Assembly (NCBI RefSeq): GCF_004339745.1
Contig: NZ_SMGP01000001.1
Coordinates: 3,224,001-3,288,000, forward strand
Direction: 5' to 3'
Length of the DNA: 64,000 bases
From: Paraburkholderia sp. BL9I2N2
GTDB taxonomy: Bacteria; Pseudomonadota; Gammaproteobacteria; Burkholderiales; Burkholderiaceae
Shown piece by piece: positions 46,142 through 57,089 of the stretch. Position 1 is the stretch's first letter. Every line of letters starts with the position of its first letter. The notes beneath the pieces are model-generated. The model did not search any database. It was not told the DNA's origin and saw only the letters and a program-made list of their open reading frames with translations. A program made the translations under genes and the position numbers.

Positions 46142-48454
46142 CTATTCCGCTTCCCGCGCCGGCGCAAGAATCTCGCGATTGCCGTTCGACGACATCGCCG
46201 ACACCACGCCCGAGTTCTCCATCTGCTCGAGCAGGCGCGCCGCGCGGTTATAGCCGATGCGCAAATGCCGCTGCACCAGCGAGATCGACGCGCGACGGTT
46301 CTTCAGCACCACATCGACCGCCTGGTCGTATAACGGGTCCGACTCACCGTCGCCCGAGCCGGTTCCCCCGGCGCCCGCGGAGCCTTCGTCGCCCTCGCCA
46401 GTCACGCCGCCCTCGAGAATGCCTTCTATATAATTCGGCTCGCCCTGTTCCTTGAGCTTGTCGACGACGCGGTGCACTTCCTCGTCCGACACGAACGCGC
46501 CGTGCACGCGCACCGGCAAGCCGCTGCCCGGCGGCAGATACAGCATGTCGCCCATGCCGAGCAGCGATTCCGCGCCCTGCTGGTCGAGAATCGTGCGCGA
46601 GTCGATCTTCGACGACACCTGGAAGGCCATCCGCGTCGGCACGTTGGCCTTGATGAGGCCGGTGATTACGTCCACCGACGGACGCTGCGTGGCCAGAATC
46701 AGATGAATGCCAGCCGCGCGCGCCTTCTGCGCGATCCGCGCGATGAGCTCTTCGACCTTCTTGCCGACCACCATCATCAGGTCGGCCAGTTCGTCGATCA
46801 CCACGACGATGTTCGGCAGACGCGTGAGCGGCTCCGGATCGTCCGGTGTGAGGCTGAACGGATTCGGCAGCTTTTCTTCGCGTTTGGCGGCTTCGTCGAT
46901 CTTGTTGTTGTAGCCGGCGAGGTTACGCACGCCGAGCTTGCTCATCAGCTTGTAGCGCCGCTCCATTTCGGCGACCGCCCAGTTCAGCGCGTGACCGGCC
47001 TGGCGCATGTCCGTGACTACCGGACACAGCAAATGCGGAATGCCTTCGTACACGCTCATTTCGAGCATCTTCGGATCGATCAGGATCATGCGGACCTGTT
47101 CGGCGCTCGCCTTATAGAGCAGCGACAGGATCATCGCGTTGATACCCACCGACTTGCCCGAACCCGTCGTACCCGCCACCAGCAAGTGCGGCATCTTCGC
47201 GAGGTCGGCGCACACCGGCTTGCCGCCGATGTCCTTGCCAAGGCCCATGGTCAACGGCGACGCGGCATCCGCATAAACCGCCGAGCCGAGAATCTCGGAC
47301 AGGCTCACGGTCTGGCGACGCTGATTCGGCAACTCCAGCGCCATGAAATTCTTGCCCGGAATCGTTTCGACCACGCGGATCGACACGAGCGACAGCGACC
47401 GCGCGAGGTCCTTGGCGAGACCGACGATCTGGCTGCCCTTCACGCCCGTGGCCGGCTCGATTTCATAGCGCGTGACCACCGGACCCGGATACGCCGCGAC
47501 CACGCTCACCTCGACGCCGAAGTCCTTGAGCTTTTTCTCGATCAGACGCGAAGTGAATTCCAGCGTATCCGCCGAAATGGTTTCCTGCGCGACGGGCGCG
47601 GCATCGAGCAGCGAAATGGGCGGCAAGGTGGAATCGCCCGGCAGGTCCGTGAAGAGCGGCACTTGCCGCTCCTTCTCGACACGCTCCGACTTGGCCGGCG
47701 TGACGACCGGCGGCACGATCATGACCGGCTCGTGCTCCTCGATCCGCACGCGGCCCTTCTCGACTTTGCCCTCGCGCTTCACTGCAGCCGCCTCACCGAG
47801 CTTGCGGTCGCGGCCGGCCTCACGGCGCAGCTTGGCAAACGTCACCGCGGAAATGATCGATTCGCCGACCTTCTCCGACACTGACAGCCACGAAAAACGG
47901 AAATACAACGACAAACCGATGCCGAGCACGATCAGGAGTGCCAGCGTACCGCCCGTGAAACCCAGCGCATGCGACACACCGCGCGCGACCGCCTCGCCGA
48001 TCACGCCGCCCGGCGCGCGCGGCAACTGCACTTTCAGCGACCACATGCGCAGCGCCTCGATGCCGTCGCAGGCCAGCAGCACGAGCATGAAGGCGAACGC
48101 GTCGGCGAGCCAGCTCTCACGCGGCACGTCTTCCTGCTCTTCCTCGTGACGGGTAATGCGCTTGTAGTTTGCGGAGATATGGCGGCCGAGCAGCACGATC
48201 CACCAGTAGGCGGACAGGCCGAACAGCAGTAGCAGGATGTCGGACGTCCACGCGCCGACGCGGCCCGCCCAGTTGGCGATATGGTCGACCTGCGCGGCAT
48301 GGGTCCAGCTCGGATCGCGCCGGCTGTAGCTGACGAGCGCCATGAGCAGGAAAACGCCGAGCGCCACCTGCAGGATCCAGCGGATTTCGGTGAAAAGGCG
48401 CGACATGCGGTGCGGCAATGCCTGCGCGCTCGCGGAATAGGGAGCTTTTGCCAT
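46142..48454 (-). CDS. ftsK: DNA translocase FtsK
   Basis: 770 residues from ATG 48454 ([15 protein letters not shown]). Four N-terminal membrane helices (within about 25–190) anchor it at the septum. A short charged linker (about 210–300) follows, much shorter than in E. coli FtsK. The motor domain has Walker [13 protein letters not shown] and Walker [15 protein letters not shown]. The C-terminal gamma winged helix (about 700–765, [21 protein letters not shown]) reads KOPS and activates XerCD. It resolves chromosome dimers during division. A glycine-rich segment [11 protein letters not shown] precedes gamma. Confidence 0.96.
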   Translation of the reverse strand: MAKAPYSASAQALPHRMSRLFTEIRWILQVALGVFLLMALVSYSRRDPSWTHAAQVDHIANWAGRVGAWTSDILLLLFGLSAYWWIVLLGRHISANYKRITRHEEEQEDVPRESWLADAFAFMLVLLACDGIEALRMWSLKVQLPRAPGGVIGEAVARGVSHALGFTGGTLALLIVLGIGLSLYFRFSWLSVSEKVGESIISAVTFAKLRREAGRDRKLGEAAAVKREGKVEKGRVRIEEHEPVMIVPPVVTPAKSERVEKERQVPLFTDLPGDSTLPPISLLDAAPVAQETISADTLEFTSRLIEKKLKDFGVEVSVVAAYPGPVVTRYEIEPATGVKGSQIVGLAKDLARSLSLVSIRVVETIPGKNFMALELPNQRRQTVSLSEILGSAVYADAASPLTMGLGKDIGGKPVCADLAKMPHLLVAGTTGSGKSVGINAMILSLLYKASAEQVRMILIDPKMLEMSVYEGIPHLLCPVVTDMRQAGHALNWAVAEMERRYKLMSKLGVRNLAGYNNKIDEAAKREEKLPNPFSLTPDDPEPLTRLPNIVVVIDELADLMMVVGKKVEELIARIAQKARAAGIHLILATQRPSVDVITGLIKANVPTRMAFQVSSKIDSRTILDQQGAESLLGMGDMLYLPPGSGLPVRVHGAFVSDEEVHRVVDKLKEQGEPNYIEGILEGGVTGEGDEGSAGAGGTGSGDGESDPLYDQAVDVVLKNRRASISLVQRHLRIGYNRAARLLEQMENSGVVSAMSSNGNREILAPAREAE

Positions 48455-49790
<1,336 letters not shown>

Positions 49791-49877
49791 TCGGCCGCGC
49801 CGGTCTGCGAACCGGTCGGGAAAACTAGCGCAACGGTAAAATGGCGACTGGGCGTGACCCGGCCGCCAGCTTGAAAG

Positions 49878-49910
49878 AAGGCCGCGGCTGCCAAGCCGGC
49901 GGCCTTTTTT
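49878..49910 (+). terminator. Rho-independent terminator of trxB
   Basis: Stem AAGGCCGC–GGCT/AGCC–GCGGCCTT with one bulged G and a 4-nt loop, followed by TTTT. It lies about 90 bp after the trxB stop. Confidence 0.82.
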
Positions 49911-49971
49911 CATTCGGTCGCAAGAAAACGTCGCGCGACCGATCTACTTTTTCTGCGTGTATTACCCAAAA

Positions 49972-50730
49972 ATGCCGAAGAACCAGCCCCATCCGAGCGA
50001 ACCGAAGCGCGCGCGAGCCGTCGCGCGACCCGCGCCCGAACCGGCTGCACCCGCTGCCGAGCCGAAGCTCGATCCGGCGGCCGGTCTCGCCGGCCTCGGC
50101 GCGTTGCGCGACGCGCTCAAAGTCGACACGCAACGGCGTGAGCGTGAACGGGCGGCTGCCGCAGCCGCGCAGCGCGAAGCCTCGGCGGACGCGGATCTGT
50201 TTCGCCGCGAAATCGGCGCGGTCGCGCCGCTCGCCGTGCCGCCGCGCGCCACGCTGCCGCGCAATCCCCCGCCGCCGCTGCCGGTGCAGACCAAACTCGA
50301 CGAAGAAGCCGTGCTGCACGAAGCGATCTCCGATGAGTTCGATCCCGAGATCCTGCTCGAAACCGACGAGACGCTGTCCTACTGCCGCCCCGGCGTGAGC
50401 CAGGAAGTGGTGCGCAAACTGCGGCGCGGCGACTGGATCGTGCAGGCGCAAATCGACCTGCATGGCATGCGGCGTGAAGAGGCGCGCGAGGCGCTGGCGG
50501 AGTTCATCCGCGAGTCAGTGAAGCGCGGTTTGCGGTGTTTGCGCGTGATTCACGGCAAGGGTTTGGGATCGATCGGCAAGGAGCCTGTGTTGAAGGGCAA
50601 AGTACGCGCGTGGCTCGTGCAGAAGTCGGAGGTGATCGCGTTCTGCCAGGCGCGCCCGCATGACGGCGGCGCCGGCGCGGTGGTCGTGCTGTTGCAGCCG
50701 GGCGCGTCGCCGGCTCACGCCAGATCCTGA
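49972..50730 (+). CDS. Smr-domain protein (Smr/MutS2 family)
   Basis: 252 residues from ATG 49972 (MPKNQPHPSEPKRAR). The N-terminal half is basic and alanine/proline-rich. The C-terminal Smr domain (about 155–245) has the two hallmarks QIDLHGMRREEARE and RVIHGKGLGS. Stand-alone Smr proteins are nicking or RNA endonucleases; recent work on relatives links them to ribosome-collision mRNA cleavage. An in-frame GTG five codons upstream is an alternative start. It is followed 10 bp later by a TRIC-family channel gene, so the two are probably cotranscribed. Confidence 0.9.
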   Translation: MPKNQPHPSEPKRARAVARPAPEPAAPAAEPKLDPAAGLAGLGALRDALKVDTQRRERERAAAAAAQREASADADLFRREIGAVAPLAVPPRATLPRNPPPPLPVQTKLDEEAVLHEAISDEFDPEILLETDETLSYCRPGVSQEVVRKLRRGDWIVQAQIDLHGMRREEAREALAEFIRESVKRGLRCLRVIHGKGLGSIGKEPVLKGKVRAWLVQKSEVIAFCQARPHDGGAGAVVVLLQPGASPAHARS

Positions 50731-50740
50731 CGGAGCCACG

Positions 50741-51364
50741 GTGATCCATCCGAGGCTGACGCTCGCGCTGACCATCATGGAGGCGCTGGCGATTTTCGCA
50801 TACGCCCTCTCCGGTTTCATCGAGGCCAAAACCCGCCGGCTCGACGCGGTGGGCACGTTTCTGGTGGCGGTCGCCACGGCCTTCGGCGGCGGCACGTTGC
50901 GCGACGTGCTGCTGGAACGGCGGCCTTTTTACTGGGTCGAGCATCAGGATTATCTGATCGCGATCTTCGTCATGTCGCTGTTCGCGCCGACTCTATTGAA
51001 AATGACCTCGCGGCTGGTTTCCGAGCGGGTTCTGCTGGTGGCGGATGCGATCGGGCTGGGGCTGTTCAGCATAGGAGGCACGTCGATCGCGCACGATGCG
51101 CAAATGCCGTGGTTCACCTCGGTGATGATGGGCGTGCTGACGGGGGTTTTCGGCGGCGTGATTCGTGACGTGCTGTGCAACGAAGTGCCGCTGATTCTGC
51201 GCGACTCGCGGCCCTACGCGACGTGTGCGTTCGTGGGCTGCTGGCTGTATGTGCTGCTGGATTATGCGGACGTCGATACGGTGTATAGCGTGCTGATCGC
51301 GACTGCCTTCATCCTGCTCGCACGGCTCGTGACGTTCCGGTTCAATGTGCGTTTGCCGCACTGA
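50741..51364 (+). CDS. TRIC-family cation channel (YicG/UPF0126)
   Basis: 207 residues starting at GTG 50741, which has GGAG 5–9 bp upstream. The next ATG (50777) would delete part of the first helix. Seven hydrophobic helices form two repeats; each carries the GGG motif of the family, as TAFGGGTLRDVLL and GVFGGVIRDVL. Prokaryotic TRIC proteins are trimeric potassium or monovalent cation channels in the inner membrane. Probably in an operon with the Smr gene (10-bp gap). Confidence 0.9.
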   Translation: MIHPRLTLALTIMEALAIFAYALSGFIEAKTRRLDAVGTFLVAVATAFGGGTLRDVLLERRPFYWVEHQDYLIAIFVMSLFAPTLLKMTSRLVSERVLLVADAIGLGLFSIGGTSIAHDAQMPWFTSVMMGVLTGVFGGVIRDVLCNEVPLILRDSRPYATCAFVGCWLYVLLDYADVDTVYSVLIATAFILLARLVTFRFNVRLPH

Positions 51365-51377
51365 TAGAATGAATCGC

Positions 51378-51412
51378 AAAACGGCGCGTTGCCCGCGAAT
51401 AGGCAACGCGCC
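51378..51412. terminator. Terminator between the TRIC gene and fliD
   Basis: An 11-bp perfect stem GGCGCGTTGCC/GGCAACGCGCC (51383–51393 with 51402–51412). On the minus strand it is followed by GTTTTGC, so it mainly ends fliD. Confidence 0.75.
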
Positions 51413-51427
51413 GCCCTACATTCAAAG

Positions 51428-52936
51428 TTACTTATTGGTCGCCAGCGCGCCCGCGCTCTTCGAGCCGCCGAACAGCGCCGTCAGGTAGGCCGAGTTGTTG
51501 TTCATGGTCGCCATCAACGTGTTCAGCGCGGTGAACTGACTTTGATACTGCTTCGTCAATTGCGTGGCGTAATCGCTCAGCTTGGTCTGCTGCGCGGTCA
51601 CGCTCTTCAGGTCGGCAGTCAGCGCGTTGTTGCGCGTATCGATGATGCCGCCCGTCCGCGTGAACTCGTCGATGCTCTTGTTCAATTTGGCGCCGACGCC
51701 GTCGGTCGCATTGAACAAGGCGGCCACTTGCGCCGGACTGGAATTGAGCGCCGCAGTCAGTTTCGCGTTGTCGACGACCAGCGTACCGTCCGCCGGATCG
51801 CCCTTCAGCGTGATCCCGATATGCCCGAGACTCACCACCGAAGTGCCCTTACCAACCCCGCCGCCCACGATCGACGCCAGCGCGTTCTTGACCGTCAATA
51901 GCGTCGAATCGCCGAGCAGTGCGCCGCCCGTCTTCGACGATTTGTCGAATGAGGACAGCTTGCTGATCGTGGTGACGACGGTGTTGTACAGGTTGGCGAA
52001 ATTCGTGATGGCCGTGTTCTGCGCGGTGGTGTCCGGCGCGATGGTCAGCGTTTGCGGGTTGCTAACCGAAGCGCTCGACAGATTCAGCGTGACGCCGGCG
52101 ATCGCATCGGCGACAGCATTGCTGGCGCTGCGCGCCGCGATCCCGCCGATGGTGAGCAACGCGTCCTGCGCCACTTCGCTCTGATGCCACGCATTGCCTG
52201 CATCCGACGAGACGATCGTGGACGCTCCGCCGTTCGCACCGGGCGTGGACGTCACCCCGAGGCTCGACAGGCCCGCGTCGTTCTGAACGTTGCTGGTGGC
52301 CACGTTGATCGTGTTGGTCGAGCCGGTGGTCGCCGAGCGCAACACGAGGTGAGCGCCGCCGGTGCCGGTCACGATCGTCGCCGTGACACCGGGGTTGTTG
52401 GACGCCTTGTTGATCGCGCTGGCGATACCGCTCAGCGTGTTGTTGGTGCTGTCGATCGAGACGTCCATTGACTTGCCGCCGACCGAGATCGTCAACTTAC
52501 CGGTGCCGAGTTGCGTCGTGGCGCCGAACGCCGCCGAAGACAGGCTCTGCGACGACGCGATCTGCGTCACATCGATCGCATAGCTGCCGGCAACCGCACC
52601 CGGGCCCGCTTTCGGGTCCAGGCCCTTGCCGCTCGCGGTGGCCGCGAAGGTGGACAACGTGGTCCCATCCGACAGATTCTTGATCGCCGCCTGCAAGGCG
52701 GACAACGCCGAAGTGAGCGCGCCGTAGGCGGACAAGGTGGTGTTGTCGGTGGTTTGCCTCGCCTGCAGCGCCGCCGCCTGACCCGCCGTCTTGGCATTGA
52801 CTAGCGCCGAGACCAGGGTCGCCACATCCATCGACGAATTGCCGGTCGAACCGCTGATAATGGATTGCGCTGCTTGCTGGACCTGGCTTTGCGCGTTGGC
52901 CGTCGCGCTATTCACCGAGGACGTGATCGTAGACAT
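51428..52936 (-). CDS. fliD: Flagellar hook-associated protein 2 (filament cap FliD)
   Basis: 502 residues. The N-terminal FliD_N region (about 35–130; MDVATLVSALVNAKT) and FliD_C region (about 230–480) are recognisable. The C-terminal coiled coil LTKQYQSQFTALNTLMATMNNN followed by SAYLTALFGG is the usual FliD ending (given here in parts). FliD caps the filament and folds incoming flagellin. It has no flagellar neighbours: a TRIC gene lies downstream and a GST upstream. A weak sigma-28-like promoter is at 53008–53033. Low lysine and high A, S, T are normal for axial proteins. Confidence 0.93.
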   Translation of the reverse strand: MSTITSSVNSATANAQSQVQQAAQSIISGSTGNSSMDVATLVSALVNAKTAGQAAALQARQTTDNTTLSAYGALTSALSALQAAIKNLSDGTTLSTFAATASGKGLDPKAGPGAVAGSYAIDVTQIASSQSLSSAAFGATTQLGTGKLTISVGGKSMDVSIDSTNNTLSGIASAINKASNNPGVTATIVTGTGGAHLVLRSATTGSTNTINVATSNVQNDAGLSSLGVTSTPGANGGASTIVSSDAGNAWHQSEVAQDALLTIGGIAARSASNAVADAIAGVTLNLSSASVSNPQTLTIAPDTTAQNTAITNFANLYNTVVTTISKLSSFDKSSKTGGALLGDSTLLTVKNALASIVGGGVGKGTSVVSLGHIGITLKGDPADGTLVVDNAKLTAALNSSPAQVAALFNATDGVGAKLNKSIDEFTRTGGIIDTRNNALTADLKSVTAQQTKLSDYATQLTKQYQSQFTALNTLMATMNNNSAYLTALFGGSKSAGALATNK

Positions 52937-53007
52937 GTAAAGCTCCCCGTGCGTCGAATTTATTCGTTATTCGTTGAGTGACGCCCCGGTCGCTTCTGTT
53001 GCGCCAT

Positions 53008-53033
53008 TTATCCGGTCACGTCGGCGTCTCTTA
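53008..53033 (-). promoter_or_regulatory. Weak candidate sigma-28 (FliA) promoter of fliD
   Basis: On the minus strand TAAG (53033–53030), 14 bp, CCGGATAA (53015–53008), 72 bp before the fliD ATG. Consensus is TAAA–N15–GCCGATAA, so two positions of the −10 and one of the −35 differ. Confidence 0.35.
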
Positions 53034-53220
53034 CAAAGTTTTCAAATGTTACACCATCTTTCTTCATAGTTTTGTGACGTTTTGTCGTAACGAATGCCGG
53101 GTCGGATGAATCGTCATAGTGTCGATTTACGCCGCTGCCGTTCGTCGTGAGGTAGACGGCCCTTTGGCCGTCGTCGCGCCGCAGCGCACCTAGAATCAGC
53201 AACCGCCCAAGGTGACCACG

Positions 53221-53880
53221 ATGCCCCTGAAGCTCTACGCCCATCCTTTCTCCTCTTACTGTCAGAAGGTCCTGACCGCGCTCTACGAAAACGGCACGCC
53301 GTTCGAACTGCGCCTGCTGGCGCACGACGACCCGCAAGTCATGGCCGAATTCGCCGCGCTCTGGCCGATCAAGCGCTTTCCGCTGCTGGTCGACGGCAGC
53401 CGGACCGTGATGGAGGCGAGCATCATCATCGAGTATCTGGGCCTCTATCATCCCGGCCCGGTGCCGCTGCTGCCGGCCGACGCCCGTGCCGCGCTGGAAG
53501 CGCGCAGCATGGACCGCTTCTTCGACAACTACATCTCGACGCCGCAGCAAAAGATCGTCTACGACAGCATGCGCCCTGAGCCGGAGCGCGACTCGCAAGC
53601 CGTGGCCGAGGCGCGCGCCATGCTCGACACCGCGTACGGCTGCCTGAACAAGGTGATGGCGGAACGCGAATGGGCGGCTGGCGACACCTTCAGCCTCGCC
53701 GATTGCGGCGCCGCGCCGTTCCTGTTTTACGCCGACTGGACGCACGCCATCGGCCCGGCGTTTCCGCACGTGCTCGCCTACCGCAAACGCCTGCTGGCGC
53801 GGCCGTCGTTCGCACGCGCGGTGGATGAGGCGCGCCCGTATCGCGCGTATTTCCCACTCGGCGCGCCGGACCGCGATTGA
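53221..53880 (+). CDS. Glutathione S-transferase family protein
   Basis: 219 residues from ATG 53221 (AAGGTG 5 bp upstream). The thioredoxin-like N domain has KLYAHPFSSYCQKV (Ser/Cys active-site region) and the cis-proline strand RFPLLVDG followed by VMEASIIIEYL, which binds glutathione. The helical C domain (about 85–215) has the conserved FSLADCGAAPFLFY. Conjugates glutathione to electrophiles or acts in a peroxidase role; substrate unknown. Followed 137 bp later by a LysR gene on the same strand. Confidence 0.92.
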   Translation: MPLKLYAHPFSSYCQKVLTALYENGTPFELRLLAHDDPQVMAEFAALWPIKRFPLLVDGSRTVMEASIIIEYLGLYHPGPVPLLPADARAALEARSMDRFFDNYISTPQQKIVYDSMRPEPERDSQAVAEARAMLDTAYGCLNKVMAEREWAAGDTFSLADCGAAPFLFYADWTHAIGPAFPHVLAYRKRLLARPSFARAVDEARPYRAYFPLGAPDRD

Positions 53881-54017
53881 GGGACCGCGGCGCGGCCGCG
53901 TCGGCCGAAAGACGGGCGCCGGCGCCACGCCCACCATCACCGTTTGCGACAACAATTTTTCCAGCCTATACACTTCACTTCGAAACCTACTTCCGCCACT
54001 CAACCTTAAGGCAAAAC

Positions 54018-54932
54018 ATGGACCGTTTCGAAGCGATGGAGATATTTACGCGTGTGGTCGAAGCGAACAGCTTCACCAAAGTATCCGAGTCGCTCGACCT
54101 GCCACGCGCCAAAGTCAGCCGCACCATCCAGGCGCTGGAAGAACACGTCGGCGTGCGTCTGCTGAATCGTTCGACGCGCCAGGTCAGCGTCACCGAAGAC
54201 GGCGCGCTGTTCTACGAGCGCTGCGTGCGCATCCTTGCCGAAGTCACCGACGCCGAATCGTCGCTGTCGAACAAACGCGAAAATCCGGCCGGCACGATCC
54301 GCGTGGATACGTCCGGCACGCTGGCCCGCGCGCTGCTGCTCCCCGCGCTCGACGATTTCTACCGACAATACCCCGAGATCGACGTGCGGCTCGGCCTCGC
54401 CGACCGCAACATCGATCTGATTCAGGACGGCGTGGATTGCGTGATCCGCATGGGCACGCCGGAAGAGTCGAGCCTCGTCGCGCGGCGGATCGGTCAGGCG
54501 CGAATCGTCACGTGCGCGTCGCCGGCGTATCTGGAGAAATATGGCGAGCCGACCACACTCGAAGAATTGAGCGAGCACCGCGCGGTCAACTACGTGTCCG
54601 CGCGCACGGGCAGAACGTTCCCGTTCGAATACCAGGTGGACGGCGAGATCGCCAAGGTGTCGCTCAAGAGCGTGCTCGCCGTGAACGACGGCTCGGTCTA
54701 CATTGGCGCGGCCGCGCTCGGTCACGGCATCATCCAGCCGTCGCGTTTCATGGTCGCCGATCTGATCGCGCAAGGCGCGCTGAAGGAAATTCTCACCGAC
54801 TATACGAGCCCCGGCACGCCGCTCTCGGTGCTCTACGCGCATCGCCGGAATCTGAGTTCGCGGCTGCGTGCGTTCATCGAGTGGGTGACCGAACTGGCGC
54901 GCAACAATCCGGATCTGCGCATCACGGACTAA
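54018..54932 (+). CDS. LysR-type transcriptional regulator
   Basis: 304 residues from ATG 54018 (MDRFEAMEIFTRVVE). Winged helix-turn-helix at about 5–63 (NSFTKVSESLDLPRAKVSR), then a CrgA/PBP2-type effector domain with GTIRVDTSGTLAR and LVARRIGQARIVTCASPAYL. The upstream in-frame extension overlapping the GST stop is not supported. Target unknown; the preceding GST gene is a candidate. A strong bidirectional terminator follows. Confidence 0.91.
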   Translation: MDRFEAMEIFTRVVEANSFTKVSESLDLPRAKVSRTIQALEEHVGVRLLNRSTRQVSVTEDGALFYERCVRILAEVTDAESSLSNKRENPAGTIRVDTSGTLARALLLPALDDFYRQYPEIDVRLGLADRNIDLIQDGVDCVIRMGTPEESSLVARRIGQARIVTCASPAYLEKYGEPTTLEELSEHRAVNYVSARTGRTFPFEYQVDGEIAKVSLKSVLAVNDGSVYIGAAALGHGIIQPSRFMVADLIAQGALKEILTDYTSPGTPLSVLYAHRRNLSSRLRAFIEWVTELARNNPDLRITD

Positions 54933-54954
54933 CGAGGCGAGGCGCGCAAAAACG

Positions 54955-54993
54955 AAAAAGCCCCATGCGTTGCGAAGCGCATGGGGCTTTTCT
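54955..54993. terminator. Strong bidirectional terminator, LysR / gts operon
   Basis: A 14-bp perfect stem (54956–54969 with 54978–54991) with A- and T-rich flanks on both sides. It separates the convergent LysR gene and the last gene of the ABC operon. Confidence 0.92.
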
Positions 54994-55016
54994 TCTAATG
55001 CAATCGAACTTTGCGA

Positions 55017-56132
55017 TCAGGCAATCCGCTCTTCGTTCGTCGGATCGAACAGCACCGCCTTCGACGTATCGAACAGCAACGTCGTGTTCGTCAGCGGCTG
55101 CGGATTCGAGGCCGGGTGCACGCGGCTCACAATACGCTTGCCGTTGACCTGCGCGAACACCAGCGTGTCCGGACCGGTCGGCTCGATCACGTCGACCTTT
55201 ACTTCGATCGGCTGCAGCTTCGCGTTGTCGCCATGCGCGCCGCGCGCGTCGGTGATGCGCTCCGGGCGCAGGCCGAGAATCACGTCACGGCCCACATGCG
55301 ACTTCACCTTCGCCGAGTCGAACGGCAGGTTCACCGCCGTGCGTGCGACACCCGTATCCAGTTCGAGCGCCACGCCCGCGCCCTGCTCGACCAGCTTGCC
55401 CTGGATGAAGTTCATCGGCGGCGCGCCGATGAAGCCGGCCACGAACAGGTTCGACGGCGAATCGTAGATTTCCTGCGGCGCGCCGAACTGCTGCACGATG
55501 CCGTCTTTCATCACCGCGATGCGGTCGCCGAGCGTCATTGCTTCGATCTGATCGTGCGTCACGTAGACGATCGTCGTGCCGAGGCGTTGATGCAGCAGCT
55601 TGATTTCCGAACGCATCTCGATACGCAGCTTCGCGTCGAGGTTCGACAGCGGTTCATCGAACAGGAACATGACCGGATCGCGTGCCAAGGCACGGCCCAT
55701 GGCCACGCGCTGACGCTGGCCGCCGGACAGTTGACCCGGCTTGCGATCGAGCAGGTGCGTGATCTGCAGCGTGTTCGACACGCGGTCGACGATCTGCGTC
55801 TGCTCGTTCTTCGGCACCTTGCGGATGTTCAGACCGAACGAGATGTTCTCGCGCACCGTCATGGACGGATACAGCGCGTACGACTGGAACACCATCGCAA
55901 TGTCGCGATCTTTCGGCGACAGGTTGTTCACCGTCTTGCCGTCGATCTGGATCTCGCCCTTGGTCACGGTCTCGAGGCCGGCAATCATGTTGAGCAGCGT
56001 CGACTTCCCGCAGCCCGAACCGCCGACGAGAATCAGGAACTGGCCGTCTTCGATGTCGATATTGACACCCTTCAGGACCGGCACCCCGTTCGGGTAAGTC
56101 TTGTACACGTCACGGATGGAAAGGCTTGCCAT
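55017..56132 (-). CDS. gtsD: Sugar ABC transporter ATP-binding protein (MalK/UgpC type, GtsD-like)
   Basis: 371 residues from ATG 56132 (MASLSIRDVYKTYPNG). Walker A GGSGCGKST, Q-loop FQSYALYPSM, signature LSGGQRQRVAMGRAL, Walker B MFLFDEPLSNLDA and H-loop YVTHDQIEAM are intact. The C-terminal OB-type regulatory domain (about 245–365) is that of CUT1 sugar importers. It energises the permease pair encoded upstream. Last gene of the four-gene operon, 99 bp after gtsC. The symbol rests on synteny with glucose transporters next to zwf in pseudomonads. Confidence 0.88.
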   Translation of the reverse strand: MASLSIRDVYKTYPNGVPVLKGVNIDIEDGQFLILVGGSGCGKSTLLNMIAGLETVTKGEIQIDGKTVNNLSPKDRDIAMVFQSYALYPSMTVRENISFGLNIRKVPKNEQTQIVDRVSNTLQITHLLDRKPGQLSGGQRQRVAMGRALARDPVMFLFDEPLSNLDAKLRIEMRSEIKLLHQRLGTTIVYVTHDQIEAMTLGDRIAVMKDGIVQQFGAPQEIYDSPSNLFVAGFIGAPPMNFIQGKLVEQGAGVALELDTGVARTAVNLPFDSAKVKSHVGRDVILGLRPERITDARGAHGDNAKLQPIEVKVDVIEPTGPDTLVFAQVNGKRIVSRVHPASNPQPLTNTTLLFDTSKAVLFDPTNEERIA

Positions 56133-56231
56133 GCTGTGAATCCTCTTGTCTCTGGTACTGCTTGAAAACGTCTTCGGGTGACGGCGGCGCTTCATGAAGC
56201 GCCGCCGCGCTCGGATGGTTTAGCTTGGCGT

Positions 56232-57089
56232 CTAGCCCTTCACTGCGCCCGCCGTCAGGCCGCGCACGAAATAGCGTCCGGCGATGATGTAGACCAGCAG
56301 CGTGGGCAACGCGGCGATGATCGCGCCGGCCATGTCCACGTTGTATTCCTTCACGCCGGTCGAGGTGTTCACGAGGTTGTTCAGCGCCACCGTGATCGGC
56401 ATCGAATCGACACCGGAGAACACGATACCGAACAGGAAGTCATTCCAGATCTGCGTGAATTGCCAGATCAGGCACACCATGAAAATCGGCAGCGAAACCG
56501 GCAGCAGAATCTTCGTGAAGATCGTGAAGAAACCCGCGCCGTCGATGCGCGCCGCCTTCACGAGTTCAGCCGGAATGCTGACGTAGAAGTTGCGGAAGAA
56601 CATCGTGGTGAAGGCGATACCGTAGATCACGTGCACCACCACCAGACCAGTGGTCGTGTTCGACAGGCCAAGGAAGCCTTCGAAACGCGCCATCGGCAGC
56701 AGGATCGCCTGGAACGGAATGAAGCAGCCGACCAGCAGCATCGTGAAGATCGGATCCGCGCCACGGAAGCGCCAGTGCGTGAGCACATAACCGTTGAACG
56801 CGCCGATGATCGACGAGATCAGCACGGCCGGAATCACCATCCGCACCGAGTTCATGAAGAACGGCTGCATGCCGTCGCAACGCACACCCGTACAGGCGCC
56901 GCTCCATGCCTTGATCCACGGGTCGATGGTCCAGTGCGTGGGCGGCGTGAGCAGGTTGCCGGTGCGCAGTTGATCGATGTCCTTGAACGACGTGGACAGC
57001 ATCACGTACAGCGGGAACAGGAAGTACAGGGCGAACAGGATCAAGGCCGCATAAATGACGGCACGGCTGATCGTCATCTTAGGCTGCAT
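56232..57089 (-). CDS. gtsC: Sugar ABC transporter permease (MalG/GtsC-like)
   Basis: 285 residues, six membrane helices. The EAA loop ELVKAARIDGAGFFTIFTKILLP near residue 190 (given here in two parts: ELVKAARIDGAG and FFTIFTKILLP) contacts the ATPase. A long periplasmic loop after helix 1 (about 40–80, with two cysteines around CTGVRCDG) is of interest. Start ATG 57089 overlaps the gtsB stop by 11 bp. CUT1 family, imports mono- or disaccharide; glucose is the best guess from context. Confidence 0.88.
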   Translation of the reverse strand: MQPKMTISRAVIYAALILFALYFLFPLYVMLSTSFKDIDQLRTGNLLTPPTHWTIDPWIKAWSGACTGVRCDGMQPFFMNSVRMVIPAVLISSIIGAFNGYVLTHWRFRGADPIFTMLLVGCFIPFQAILLPMARFEGFLGLSNTTTGLVVVHVIYGIAFTTMFFRNFYVSIPAELVKAARIDGAGFFTIFTKILLPVSLPIFMVCLIWQFTQIWNDFLFGIVFSGVDSMPITVALNNLVNTSTGVKEYNVDMAGAIIAALPTLLVYIIAGRYFVRGLTAGAVKG

